Below, in pieces: positions 12,001-25,386 of a DNA stretch of 64,000 nt. How positions within the stretch are numbered: the stretch's first letter is position 1; each line of letters starts with the position of its first letter. The position numbers and the translations under genes were made by a program. The stretch is from Anadara kagoshimensis (taxonomy: Eukaryota > Mollusca > Bivalvia > Arcoida > Arcidae): assembly GCA_021292105.1 (NCBI GenBank), contig CM037865.1, positions 26,185,027 through 26,249,026 on the forward strand, written 5' to 3'. Below the pieces are notes generated by a model. It had not been told where the DNA came from. It searched no databases and worked only from the letters and a program-made list of their open reading frames with translations.

Positions 12001-15000
12001 TCAGGAGTATATCACTATATTGAAGTGATCAGATCTGGAATCATGAAGGCAACTGGAGTTCCTTGAGAAAACCACCAACCCTCGGCAAAGAAAGAAATGA
12101 ACTTTCCTGCATTAGGATCTGTCTTAGTTTAGATTTGAACCAAGGTGCTTGGAAGCACTGTGATCTCTCAACTAGCAGTTTAGACGACCACTCAGCAACT
12201 TAGCCCTTATCCCTTCCCACACCTTGCTCCACCCCGCCCATGGAGACATAAGTGCTCCTTTGCCAGCATTGTCATTGGCATCAATATTTATGTGACAAAT
12301 ACAAGGTTTTTGCATTGAAAAATATTTAAATAATTATTGTTTTTTGTTGTTTTATTTTAGACGTCCTTTACATCCAGATTCAGATAAAAAAGTGACAACT
12401 ATAATTGTTGATAGGTCTCCCGCTGGTAACACAAAACGAATTACAGGTAATATATTTATATATACGTGTCATGTACAACCAAATTACAGATAGCACTAGG
12501 TAACTCAAAGCTATCTCAGTTGTTTTTGAATACTTAAGGTGTATGTATTAAATATGCATTAAGTATGTATAACTGTAACTGTTAACATAGAATCAAGTTA
12601 CCCAGCCCCATACTTGCCTACCCTTATGATTTTGTCGTAAGTTGTAAGAATTTGAAGTTAAAATTACCACTTTACTATTGCGAGTTAAATTTCACAATTT
12701 AAAAAGAAACTCCAGTAATTTCTAGAAATTGGGAGTTGAAACCGTTTTCTAGTCTGTGTATATAGTGAAATGGCAACTTCCTCCAATTCAGTTTGAGCAA
12801 AAGGCAATGTGTAAATACTGTCCAAGTGTGCAAGACGTGGGTCAGCAGTATAAAACTTTCAGTTTTGGTCTTCTAAGCTATTTTGCATTAAGAAATTTTT
12901 AGATTTCTTTAGTGAGAGTGTACCAAAACAAATAAGAAATTTTTGCGTTGAAGATATATTCATCGTACAAGAGTCACCATGAAACTTGAATTTTTCCCTC
13001 CTGTGAATGTTTGTTCTTATACAGTATTCATGCTTTTCAGTTTTGAATGATTCCACATCATCATCAGCGCCATCTTCTAGTCAGGAATCTGTGCAAACTC
13101 AGTGTCAAGATGATCAGGAAGAAGCCAACGAGGAGCAAGAAATGCAACAACAGCAGATAGTGGAATCAAAAAAGAGAAAAAGATTACAAGAAGTAAAGTT
13201 ACATTTATAAAACAGTAAAACCTTCATATAAAGACCACCAATAAGACCTAAGAAATATGGACATTAGTTTTTACAGACAGATGGTCTTTATATAGAAGAT
13301 ATTTTTGGGTGAAATATTAAACAAAGATACCTAAAGACTATGTTCTTAATGGGCATATGGTCTTAATAAAGAAATTTCTTCTTGGTTACAATTTCAACCA
13401 AAAGGATCATAAAAAACCGGTCTTATTGAATAGATAAATGCTCTTTATAACATAGATTCTATTTAGTTGAAATATGAAGCACAGAGACCTTTAAAATCTT
13501 TTTAATCTCTGTTAAATAATATTCTGTATATAAAATAGTAAAATCACTTTCACATAGTGTTGTTTTCAATAAATTTTAAAATAACAAAAAATTGATGTTC
13601 TTAGTTAGTGCCATGACATGGACTACCTGGAAAAACATGATATATCTATAATGCCACACATCTAGTTACAATGGCATATTTGGGAGGTTTCACCTATTCT
13701 AGCCTATTAGGGGTTCAAACTCTTTCCTGGTCTGACCAAGACTATGAAATAGGCAGTGACTGTCCTTTTGCCAAGCTCTCATGTTTGCCTCTTTAACTAC
13801 ACATAAAGCTGGTGACATCCTGATATAAGTGAAATATTCTTGACTTGGATGTTAAACCCATTCAATTAATCTTAAACATAATAATGATGATAATGCTTTT
13901 TATTGTTGTTATTTTTCAGAGTGGATATCGGGAAGGAGAATGTGTAGTTCATTGTAAATATTGTGGTTATTCTAGTAGTAATGTGATGTTTTGTGATAGC
14001 TGTCATCGGGCATTTCCCGACGACATTAAAATTGAACCTTTAATGAAAAAAGGAAGGACGTGTGTGTCAGTGAAAGAAAATGAAACAAATGTAGCAATAG
14101 ACAAGAGGACTTTTTATGGACAGAAACTAGCGGAACAATCGCAGCCATATCAGAGTAACATAGTTCATATAACATCTGCCCCTCCTACTGGTAGTCGATA
14201 CAGAATGGTCAGGATTTCATCAGCCAGAAAGAAACCTGCAATGCCAGGTGAGTGTACACAGTACTGGGTAATTTGTATTTATGTCAAGTGTTTTAAATCG
14301 AGTTGCAACAAAGGTGAACCCTACAACTAATTTGATGGTGAGTGCAGGTTGGCAGCAATTAGTTTTCTGGATTTTTTCCAGATGTCTGCAGATAGTTCTG
14401 ACAGTCTTTAAATGATATATATTTAACCACTGAGCTGTCTACAAATGGCATTTATAGTGCTATAATTTCCATTCCCATGCAGAGCAAGCTGAATAATACA
14501 CTGGCAGACAGTTCAATGGTTATATTTACAGTTTGCATTGATTAAAACCTTATTTTAGTTTTATAATCTTGACTTAAATTTAAAACAATGCTGCTTACGG
14601 CATGTATGTCGAGTCCTGGGAACAGTCAATAAATGACATCACATGTATAAGCAATAAAGACGAGACTTGATTAGTGGTTATTATGGTTCAATAATTACTT
14701 TTGGTCTCAAAAACATAACAAATTCACAATATGTATATTATATAATGTTTTAGTTGACATGCATATTGTTTGTTTTAGTTACTGTGACAATATCCTCTGA
14801 TGAGGAAGATGAGACATCAAATAGACCATCCAGTGCTGGTTCTAGTGCAGCAGCAGAAGAAACTGATAGTTTATCACAGATTGTTGCAGAAATTCCAAAA
14901 GGGAGACCTTCATCTCCAAAATTTAATGCTGGCAGAGTCCGTAAAATGGAAGATGAGGTAATCAGTATTTCAGACTTATAATGTAATGAGACTCTCTTGT

Positions 15001-18000
15001 TGAGTTTTTTGTGAACTTCATTATGAACGAGCTATCTTACTTGATATTACTTCGTAGGAAAACGTGGTTTCTTGGATGGCTGTAAGGCCTGAATGTCTTA
15101 CGGATCACAGTGATCTTACCATCTATGTTTAAATGCTGCTTGAAACAGATCCTAGTGTGAGAAAGTGTGTCAGTTTGCTTTCCGAAGGTCCATTGTTTTC
15201 TCTTCTTCCTTTTATTGAATAGAATCCTCTACTTTTCTCTATTTACTCCAGTTTCCTCCACCATCCCAGAACAGACCACCTCAGTATAAGTGAAAGAATC
15301 TTGACTGAGGCATGAAACAATATTATTCTACTCCACTCCTAGGAAAACCAAATAAAAGAGAAACTTTAATTTATTTATGACATCCCCATGTCTAAATGGT
15401 GGCTTTTCAGTGGGTACTCAGATTCCCTCCATCATCCCAGTACTCAATGTCTCAATATAAGTGAAAGAATCTTCACTGGGTCATAAAACAGTATTACTGC
15501 ACTTCATACCCAAAGGAAATAATAGTTCAGCATAAAAGTTCTCTGGTGGTACAAGAGAAAATCACATTTAATAAGGCAAATCTGATTCCAAATCATTTGT
15601 TATCTAAAGTTTTATACAATTCAGATCTAGCAAACGGATCACTTCAGTTATAAATAAGATGTCAGAATGTTAATATTTTTGGGAACATTTTAATGAAAGG
15701 GCTGATATCTTTTCCCTAAAATTGTAATCTTAAGCATTGTTATTTCTTAATCTGACACATTTTGAACATTTTTGATCTATCAAAGAATCTACCTTTCGAA
15801 AAAAAAAGGGGATATTAAATTTTAGATTCTGTCCTTTCGTCCATCTGTCCAGACACTTCTTGTCCAGAGTAATTCTCCAAAATTATGAAGCACTACAGTA
15901 AAACCTTGATTCATCGCCACCACTTGTTCAGTCAAATTTTGGCGTTATAAAGGGGTTTGGCGATAAATCCGGGGAGGTGGATAAAGAAAAACATAAACAA
16001 AATGGATTTTGGGACTTCAAAATAGTGTGGCGATAAGCGAGGTGGCGAAGTTATCGAGGGGCATTATAATGAGGTTTTAATGTATTTTATTTAACTTGGT
16101 ATAAAGCATCAACATTGATATATAGAAGATGAACATATTGTTAACCTGCATTTTCCTTGTTTTCCTTATGTCCCTTTGACTGAAAAAACAATCAAATTTT
16201 CTGAACACATGACTGCATGCAAAATCTTATGTTATATTTGGCTTCACTATAGTCTTGAAGTTGTAATTCACTGATTAATGGAATTCTTTGAAAAATGGGT
16301 TATACAGTTTTGTGTTACATTTTGAATATTTTGTTAAATGTAAATATTTACTATATAATCAGGCATTGACATTTTCTTGAAAAAAAACACCTTCAAATTA
16401 GGGTCAAGGTCATGACCTATTTTTTTTACCCTTGTCTTTTACTAATTATCTGCAAAACTTCAAATCACAAAAATACCCACTGTCTGGGGGATCCTATTTG
16501 ACACTATTTGCTTTTTCATGAATGTATTTGAAGATAAGCTTCACTTCTACTGACTGGTCTGGTTGAATCTTTGTACGCAACTCTTCTTAACAAATTTCAT
16601 GAATTTCCAAGTTGCACTTGACCTTTACTTTTGTGAATTATTATAAGTTAAGTTGCACTTGTTTATTATTTTTGTAAAGTCCTTTTGTAAGTTGCACTTT
16701 AATATGTAAGTTGCACTTTAATATTTTGTTTTTTCTTTAGATGGGTAATCCTGTTCTCATGAGGAAAGCTGGAAGGAAAAATATTCAGGTTATTCCTGTA
16801 AACCGATCAGTGTTAGACAATCCAAATTGTATAAAAGTAAAGAGCATACCACAGGCACCACCTCCTCCTCCTCAGGCCTCTGTACATTTAACAACTCGCT
16901 GCATCAGGATAGGATCATTAAGAGGTGTTCCTGTTGAGCCTATATTTATCTCAGCTGATGGAGTATTCTTTTATATTGAATGTAAGTACTGTAAAGAACT
17001 TTATAATGACGCACATTTATTTTAGCCATTTTACTTTACAGAAGGAATAAGCAGTGGTATTTTAGTTAATGCAAATATTTTATTTGCACACAGATTCGCT
17101 CATTCCAAATTTTTGTGCAATTTTATTTTAACGGAAAGGCCACGAAAAGTGCTAAAATAAAACTACCGCTAACATTTCTTGGTTTTTTTTTCGGCGTTTG
17201 GTTATATTCATAGTCCTACTCCAGCACCAGTTTCCCAACTATGCCGTACAGCAGCACGGCAGTGCTATGTTCAGTATTTAGTTCTTAGCTAACCTCTACA
17301 TTGTACAGGAATGTGTATGTCAAACATACCTTTGTCATCAGCATAGATGTGTTTGTCTCTATAGTCAGGTGGTTCTAAAGATGTGCTTATAGATCACAGC
17401 ACCTATCACTGCTTAGGCTCAAATCCCACTCTGGCAGATCCTAGTGTGGAAAAGTTTGTCAGATTGCTTGACGAAGGTCCTTAGTTATTTTCTAGGTACT
17501 CTGATTTTGTTCCACCATCTCAGAACTGACTGCTTCAGTATAAGTGAAAGATGCTGGGTGTGTATAGCTATATTTTTATCATTGTCCAAAGTATGTATAC
17601 ATGGCAAAAAATTCAAATTAGATAATTGTTATTGAAAATGATTATTAAAAACTATTTAAGATCTGAAATTTCATATTTTGTACCGAATAATAATAAATAT
17701 TCCATTTCCTTTGTATTTACTACACAATTATTTTTGATTATTAGTTACTATAGTCGATCAACGATTATGAAAATCCAGCAGGCATCAAATGGTACAGAGT
17801 TTGGGGTTTGTTTGGGGGACTTTTGAAATGGCCTCCCAATTCAATTATAACTTGTTGTTAATAACCATCTTTTCATCAATATTTCTATTCCTATTTTGTA
17901 GGTGAGGACAATTCACATCGAATTAGTATAGAACCACAGAATGTACTTCAGTGTTTAGTTTGTTCTAAAGTAATGCCAGTCATATTTATACGTACCACAC

Positions 18001-20955
18001 CAGAATTTGGTCAGGATCTCAGGTCGTTGCTTAAAATGGAAAATGATGCAGGACCCTACTTTGACCCTCAACATTCAGGTAATGTCTGATTTCCTAGCTG
18101 GACTATCAAATGCATTTACCTATGTTTTTATGCATTTACATATATTTTTCATACATTACACACCTATTTCACGCCTTTACAGAAGTTTTGCATACATTTT
18201 TGTAAATCATTTCCATACATCTACACATGTTTTGCATTCATTATACATGTTTTGCATATATTTACACAAAATATATACATGAATTGTACATTTATGCAAA
18301 ACATTCACCATTTACATACATTTACACAAAACATTTGCATACATTTACACATTTTGCATACATTACACATGTTTTGCATACATTTATTTGAAACATTTGC
18401 ACACATGTTTTCCATACATTTGAACATGTTTTCCATACATTTGCACATGTTTTCTATACATTTGCACATGTTTTCCATACATTTACATGTATAAATATGC
18501 CTTTGTGTAAGTTTAAAGTGTCTGCATCTGAAGATAAACTATGTACTATATGCATTGGGTTTTGTCTGGTTTGCCTAGTGGATTGTCACCATTATGATAG
18601 CGTGGTTGCTCATTCCATATAAGTTGCTAAGTTGGTAGTTGCTAAGTTGGTCTTTATATAAAGGTGTTTGCTATAGGTTGGTGTACTTATTCCCTTTGAT
18701 GTTAGATAGAAACTTTTTTTTTCTTTTTCAGAAATGAAGAATCAGTATATAATGTTGTTATTACAAGACTTTGGAAATGTTCATCATAGTTTGTTGAACA
18801 TTCTCTCACAGTATAGTAATTCAAACGAGGAACAGAAACAAGACTTTCTATGTGAATTATCTCCGGAAGAAGCAGACCAGATATTCAGAAGTATTAATTT
18901 TGATACTTCAGTGTTTCCAAATGTTCCCACAGATAGTGCTCAAAATAATCCAGCGATTGAAAACCAAATGGAAGTGGCCCAGAGTTCTGAGGCATCCGTG
19001 ATGGCAGGAATGACTCAGGAATCTAAAGTAGAGAACCGTGAACGGTCGCCGTCTCCCAAAATCATGTTTAGTGGACCAGTAAAGAAGTATGTGGTTTTAT
19101 TTTCATTTTTTATATACACATTTCTAGAAATGGTGCATATTATGGTAGGGCATTATTCCTATGCCTGTCCTTATTTAATAATTTGTCTGTTCTACTCCTC
19201 AAACACTGTTGGATGATAAATTTCACTAAATTTACTATTTATGCTATACAGGATATACATTTATCATTGTGTGTGCCAGGAGACGACATATCTTTGTGCA
19301 GATTTTTTTCAGTTATGCCCCTTTGAAATTTTAATCATGCTTTTTTTATGATCTTTACCAACAGATAAAATTAGTTTTTTTTTTTAATTTTGGGAAAAAC
19401 ATATCATAGAATCTGTAATCAATGGTGATCTTGACCTTTATTTATTTATTAATTTATTTTTTGTTGCAGGTTGATAACATTTCCACCTCCCCCGGCTAAA
19501 GGCGGTATCTCTGTCACAAATGAAGACCTATTCTGTCTCACTGAAGGAGAGTTTCTTAATGATGTGATAATAGATTTTTATTTGAAGTATGTATGTTTTG
19601 TATTATATGTATTTATGTTAACATGTTATTCCCTGGTTAACATGTTATTCTTGGTGGGGGAGTGCTCTAAAGTGCGCACTTAAGGATCAGAGCACCTAGG
19701 TTTGAATTCCAATCAGGGCTGTTGCAAGTGTAAGAATTGATGTCAGTTGGTTTACTGAAGGTCTGTGGTTTTCTCCAGGCACTTCACTTTCATCAGTGAT
19801 TCCAGAACTGACTTCCTTGATAGAAGTGGAAGAAGAGGCATTAAACACCATTCAACACCATTGCTCCATTTTACTCCACTCTTCCCTACGTAATGGTGCC
19901 TCTGTGAGGGAGTGGTCTGAAGTGCTTCATGTGCCTCTCAAATCCCAATCAGACATATCCTAGTGTGAGACAATTTGTCAGTTATCTTTCAGAAGATCAG
20001 TATTTTCATCTGCCTAGATATTTACAAAATATGTCTCAAAAAGTTTTATGGCCATCATCACAGTATTGTTAATAAGTTTGATGTCTCTGTGTCCAGGATT
20101 GCCCTGGATATATTTGATGTCCTATAGTTCCATGTTCCTTTCATACAATGTTGATTACACATGTGGTGGGTGTAGCTAGCTAAACAGGAGGTGCTTGCCC
20201 TTCCAGACCACCTGGCCTCACTTCCCTGGTGGAAGTTTACGTGTCGAAGCTAACTTGTCAGTTCCAAAATTTTTACTTTGCTTCTCGAATGTGATTCGGA
20301 CATGGACTAGTATGTTTGTTTTTGATATTAACCATTTTTACACCACCTTCCCTCAATCTGCACAGATAACCTTTTGTTTTCGGTAATTTTACCAAACTTC
20401 ACATTAAGTTTTCAAGTTCTGTCCATTACTTCCCATCAAAATGAGATTGTGAATATAGAAACAGAGTTATTCTTATATCGGTTGTATTTTAGTATATCTG
20501 TTAATTCACTAGGGAAAAGTTTAGAGAGCTGTTTCTGTTTGCCCTGGCATTGTTTTCGCGCCATATCTGCTATGTCTAAGGATAGATTTTAATCAAACTA
20601 ACTAATATGAGATGATGTAGCATACCAAATTAAGGTTGAAAGGTAAAACTGGTTAGTAATGTGCTCGGGAGGTAATTGGGTTCGAATCCCAGACAGGTTC
20701 TGACCAACATAGGTTGTGACGGTTCTTTCACCAAGCACTCAGCATTTAGAAATAAAAGTCACAGGGTCTTTCGGAAGAGACCTTAAAAACCAATGCCCCG
20801 TGTCATTGCAGGCATAACAAGTGAAAGAACCTTCTCTACACATTGCCCAGAGTGCGTTGCAAAGGTAAAAATATTTGCCAATTCACCTAAAGCTGGTGAT
20901 GTCTCTAAAGACTATATAAGTGAAACATTCTTGACTCTGACATAAAACCCCATTT

Positions 20956-21026
<71 letters not shown>

Positions 21027-24000
21027 TAATCTATCAATAGCTACACCTTGCCCTGAGTGCACTGCAAAGGTAAAAATTTTTGCTACTTTACCTGGTGACT
21101 GGCAGCATATGTCAAGGGTCATGGCAAAACCTCAGGGGGTTATAACTCAGCATCACTGACAGTTCATGTTTATTTATTTATATTTTGTGATGTTTTCTAT
21201 TTTAGGTACTTACTGTTAGATAGGCTAAATGAGGAAGATAGAAAAAGAACGCATATATTTAGTTCATTTTTCTTTAAGCGTCTTACACAGCGTTTGGCAA
21301 ACAGGCCTGAAGATGGTGCCACGTAAGTCAAAAATAATTTAGTGTAAATGTATTATATTTAGTGTGTACAAACTTAGTAACAACTTGGGTCAATTCATGT
21401 GGATGTGTATAAACTAGAAAACAAAGCTGTTTATTCTAAACTCCCTAAATTTACATTTGAAACGCAGTAAATTTTGGAGACTGGGGTGTCATTTTCCCGC
21501 GAGACGACGTCATGTCTCCACCATATGACGTCATTCGACTATCCTTTGATAGTGACCTCACTGAAAGCCGCACGTGGAGGTGAAGATAAGCACGTGGAGG
21601 TGAAGATAGAAATTTCTACCATCATTTATTCAAGCGGAAATCTCTATCTCAAACATAGGAAGATGGAAGAAATACTTTTACTGTACACCTGTGCAACTAA
21701 AACATATTGTCTGTGTTCAGCTGATAAGATATCTGATACATGTATCTTGTTATTTACAGGCCTGCAGAGAAGCGTCATTCCAGAGTCAAAACATGGACAA
21801 AACATGTAGATTTGTTTGAAAAAGATTTCATTGTGGTACCAATAAATGAACAGTAAGTGTAAATTTCAAGGTTTATATTGACATCACTTATATTTTTATG
21901 GATCTCGGTGTCTGAGTGGTCTTAAGCGCCACACCAGCTTATGGACTAGTGTCTCCCTTTTCCTAGTTTGGATAGTTAGCGTAAATAACTTGATATACAG
22001 GGCTCCAAGTCGCGAGTAAATTACTCGCATATGCGACTAAAAATCAGATATGGCTAGTAAATTTCTGATGCACTCGCCAAACGGCGATCAATAAATACAG
22101 AGACTGCGACCGAAAATTTATTTTTTGTACTGAAAAGATTGTTTTATAACCAGGAGATGATCATGTAAACATCGTTTTTAGCCACAGGATGATCATGTAA
22201 ACAATGTAATTTGGTACACCTCGGCTGCTAGTGTTGTATACAGTTTGTTTATAGCCCCTGCTCATATACACAGGAACCCCGTCTGTGTTATGCAGGTCAC
22301 ACAAACGCTTGTAACTTATGATAATCCTTGCTAATATACAAACGTACAACGGATTGCACATTGCTATAGAAAACAACATGGCCAAACGAGCCAGCAGGAC
22401 ATAAGGGAAATTGTCCTCATTCGGTTTCGGCACACCATTCATTCCGAAATCAAAATGTGTTGCCGATAATGAACAACAAATGCCCACTGCCGCATCAAGC
22501 GAGCCAAAGTTTTTAGCAAAATGGTGTAATGAATTTTCTCGGTTGTATGTATAGAATGCGCAATTGTTGTCAACAAAAATGAAGGTGGCCTACAAAGAAT
22601 GGCCAGAAGACTTTGTTATGATCTGGATCTTGATGACAGTGATGATATGCGACTTCCGCTGGCACACAGTTATTTGTCAAATTTTATTATGCTTTCAATT
22701 TGAATTAAAAGTTTTACAAATTCAGCTTTTTTGTATCATTGCATGATCACGGGGAACTTTTGTTTTGGCGACCAAAATATTTAACCCTGGCTAGTAAATT
22801 TTGGCCTTGGCTAGTAAAAATAAAACATGGTAGCCAGAAGGCTAGTGAAAACCAAATCCTACTTGGAGCCCTGATATAGATAAAGGAATAATTATGGAGG
22901 CATAAAACTCCATTATAATTGCATGTAGTTGTGCATATGTAAATTGCTGGAATTTTGCCTTGGTTGAGTTGTCTTAAGCACCACACCAGCTTATGGACTA
23001 GTGTCTCCCATTTCCTTGTTTGGATAGTTAGCGTAAATAACTGACTGACTTGATATAAATAAAGGAATCATGATTGGGGCATAAAACTCTTTTATAATTA
23101 CATGTAGTTGTGCGTATGTAAATTGCTTGAATTTTGCCGCCTTTGCCCTCGGTGGCTGAGTCTTCTTAAGCACCACCACGCTTGTGAATCGCAGTGCCTC
23201 TCATTTTTTAGGCAAGATTCCCACTCTGGGCAAACATATCCCAGTGTGAGAAAGTCTGTGAGCTCATTTGCTGTGAGGTATCTTTAAATTGTAAATTTTT
23301 TTGATGAAACTTCCATTGTTTAAGGAAATCAATGTTCTTGTATTTGACATTTAACTTGTATTTGAGTTAAAAAGTTTGCATTTTAAATGCTAATAGACTA
23401 TTCATTGTTTATTTACAAGTGTATCATATCGAAATGTATCATCACCTGTGTACTGCAATATGTATCATATCATGAGATAGGCATATCATTGCAGCCATAC
23501 AGAGTACCTACTGGTGGGAGACCCTAATTCACTGAATTTGCTTTGAACAACTAAATTGTTAAAAATTTATTTATTTTTAGTTCCCATTGGTTCTTGGCTA
23601 TAATTTGTTTCCCTGGATTATTACAAAATGAGACGGTGACATTTATACCAAAGAATAGACTTGAATCTAATGTGGCATGCAATGCTGAGATAAATATGCC
23701 TAAACAAGACAGTCCTGCTCCATCAAATCAGAATGATGTGCCAAAAACTGAAAGTCCTGTGCCAGAAGAAAAATCAGTAGTGGAACAAAGTGAAACACAG
23801 GAACAAGAACAGCTGAAAGAGCAACAACAGCCACAACAGATGGAACAGGACCAGGATCAACAGCAACAGCAACAGCAGCAGCAGCTGGAGCAACAACAGG
23901 AACCAAAGCAAGAAGAGCAACTGCAACAGGAGAAGCAGCAACAGCCACAACAAGAAGAACAGCCACAACAGGATGAGCAACAACCACCACAACAACAACA

Positions 24001-25354
24001 ACAACAGGAGCAACTACAACAACAGGAGGAGCAAAAACAACCACCACCACAACAACAACAACAACAAAAACAGCAGCAAGATGAAGAAATGAAAGACAGT
24101 TATGATAAACAGACTGAGGAAAGTAACTCTAAAGAAACTGGGGTTAGTAATACTTATAATGGTATTTGCTGCTATACCACATGAACGATACCTCTTAACA
24201 TTGTTTGGAACATTTTGGAAAACGTTATCGTCACAAATTCCAAGAAATATGTCGTTTTTGATGTATGTGATTCCATGTCCATTGGAAATAAGTGTTTTCC
24301 TCACAAACATTAGAAAGTATCACATGGCACAGTGGCTAACCACATTTTTATTGCATTGCTTGTTTGATAGACTAAATGTACAGATGAGCTACACTGTTCT
24401 TATGACAGCTCTTATTGTATGTTTGGAGTCTTTGCTTGACTGATCATGCATGGAGGTCTAGTCCAAAGTTCAAGGTCATGACATGCAAAAACAAAATTTT
24501 TTATTTCTGGATTTCTGTAAGCATTTTTTTGTCAGCTTCATAACTTTGAATCATTTTGAGGGATTTTAATTAAACTTTCCGTGAATGTTAACATTTCTTA
24601 ACATGTGGGAAGCTCAGTGCATGATTGTCCTTGGCAAAGGTCAAGGTCACTTGTCTGGTTACTTAGATTTTGTTAATGACATATTAATTCTTCTTGTTTT
24701 GTAGGAATTAGAACCTGGAGAGGTACCTATGGACACCTCAAATATTGGCGTAACAAAAATTCCATCAGCCAGGTATTTCAGTAAGGTATGTGATTGACTC
24801 ATTGTTTTTATGATGCAACCTGAAGGGAGAGCATTAGTTGCCATTTTGTCTTTCTGCCCCGTGTGTGGGTGTGTGTGTCCATCATAATTTTGCCTGGAGC
24901 ATACCTCAAAACCTTCAAAGATATCAACATAACATGAGCATCAATCAGTTTTACTGATCTCTTGTTGGTTTATATGCATTCAGCAGTGACAGTGACAATA
25001 TCTGTTCTCACAAGCCCACTTGGTGACCAGAAGTCACTATAGTAAGGTTATTTGCCTTATTCAATATGGCATCCATAAGGTGGTTTTAAATAAGTCTGAA
25101 GTCAACAGATGGCAACATACATTAGTGAAATTATATTACATATTTATCAATTATGAAATGCAATTTCCATGATAATTGGTTATTCTAAAAAAAATACTAT
25201 TTTTTACAGCAGTTTTCATACTGCTTGCTATGAAATATTTAGATTACACCTATGTACAAAGTTATAAGTGAATAGACTTTTTTTACCTAAAGAATGTTAT
25301 ATCCTTTCTAATTGTGATACTGTTGGCAAATAAAAAAAAAATTTAAAAAAAAAC

Positions 25355-25386
<32 letters not shown>

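Larger units (their letters stand above)
9433..12360 (+). other. SENP6-like intron 4, mostly a mollusc interspersed repeat
   Basis: A GTATGT ... TTTTAG intron of 2.9 kb. About three quarters is the repeat at 9511-11690. The rest (11690-12360) shows no feature I can name. Confidence 0.8.

Noticed and set aside
16741..17035. Independent small gene starting at ATG 16741
   Set aside because: The ATG follows a perfect acceptor and the exon joins exons 8 and 10 in phase, so it is internal.
18007..18494. ORFs with repeated HMFSIHL-like peptides
   Set aside because: They read through a simple repeat in intron 10; the donor at 18079 and acceptor at 18731 explain the region.
22161..22487. 108-codon minus-strand ORF
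   Set aside because: It lies inside the hAT-like element and shows no transposase or other motif.
23700..24050. Minus-strand ORFs rich in V or L over the polyQ exon
   Set aside because: They are antisense shadows of the CAG/CAA-rich coding exon, with no splice or motif support.
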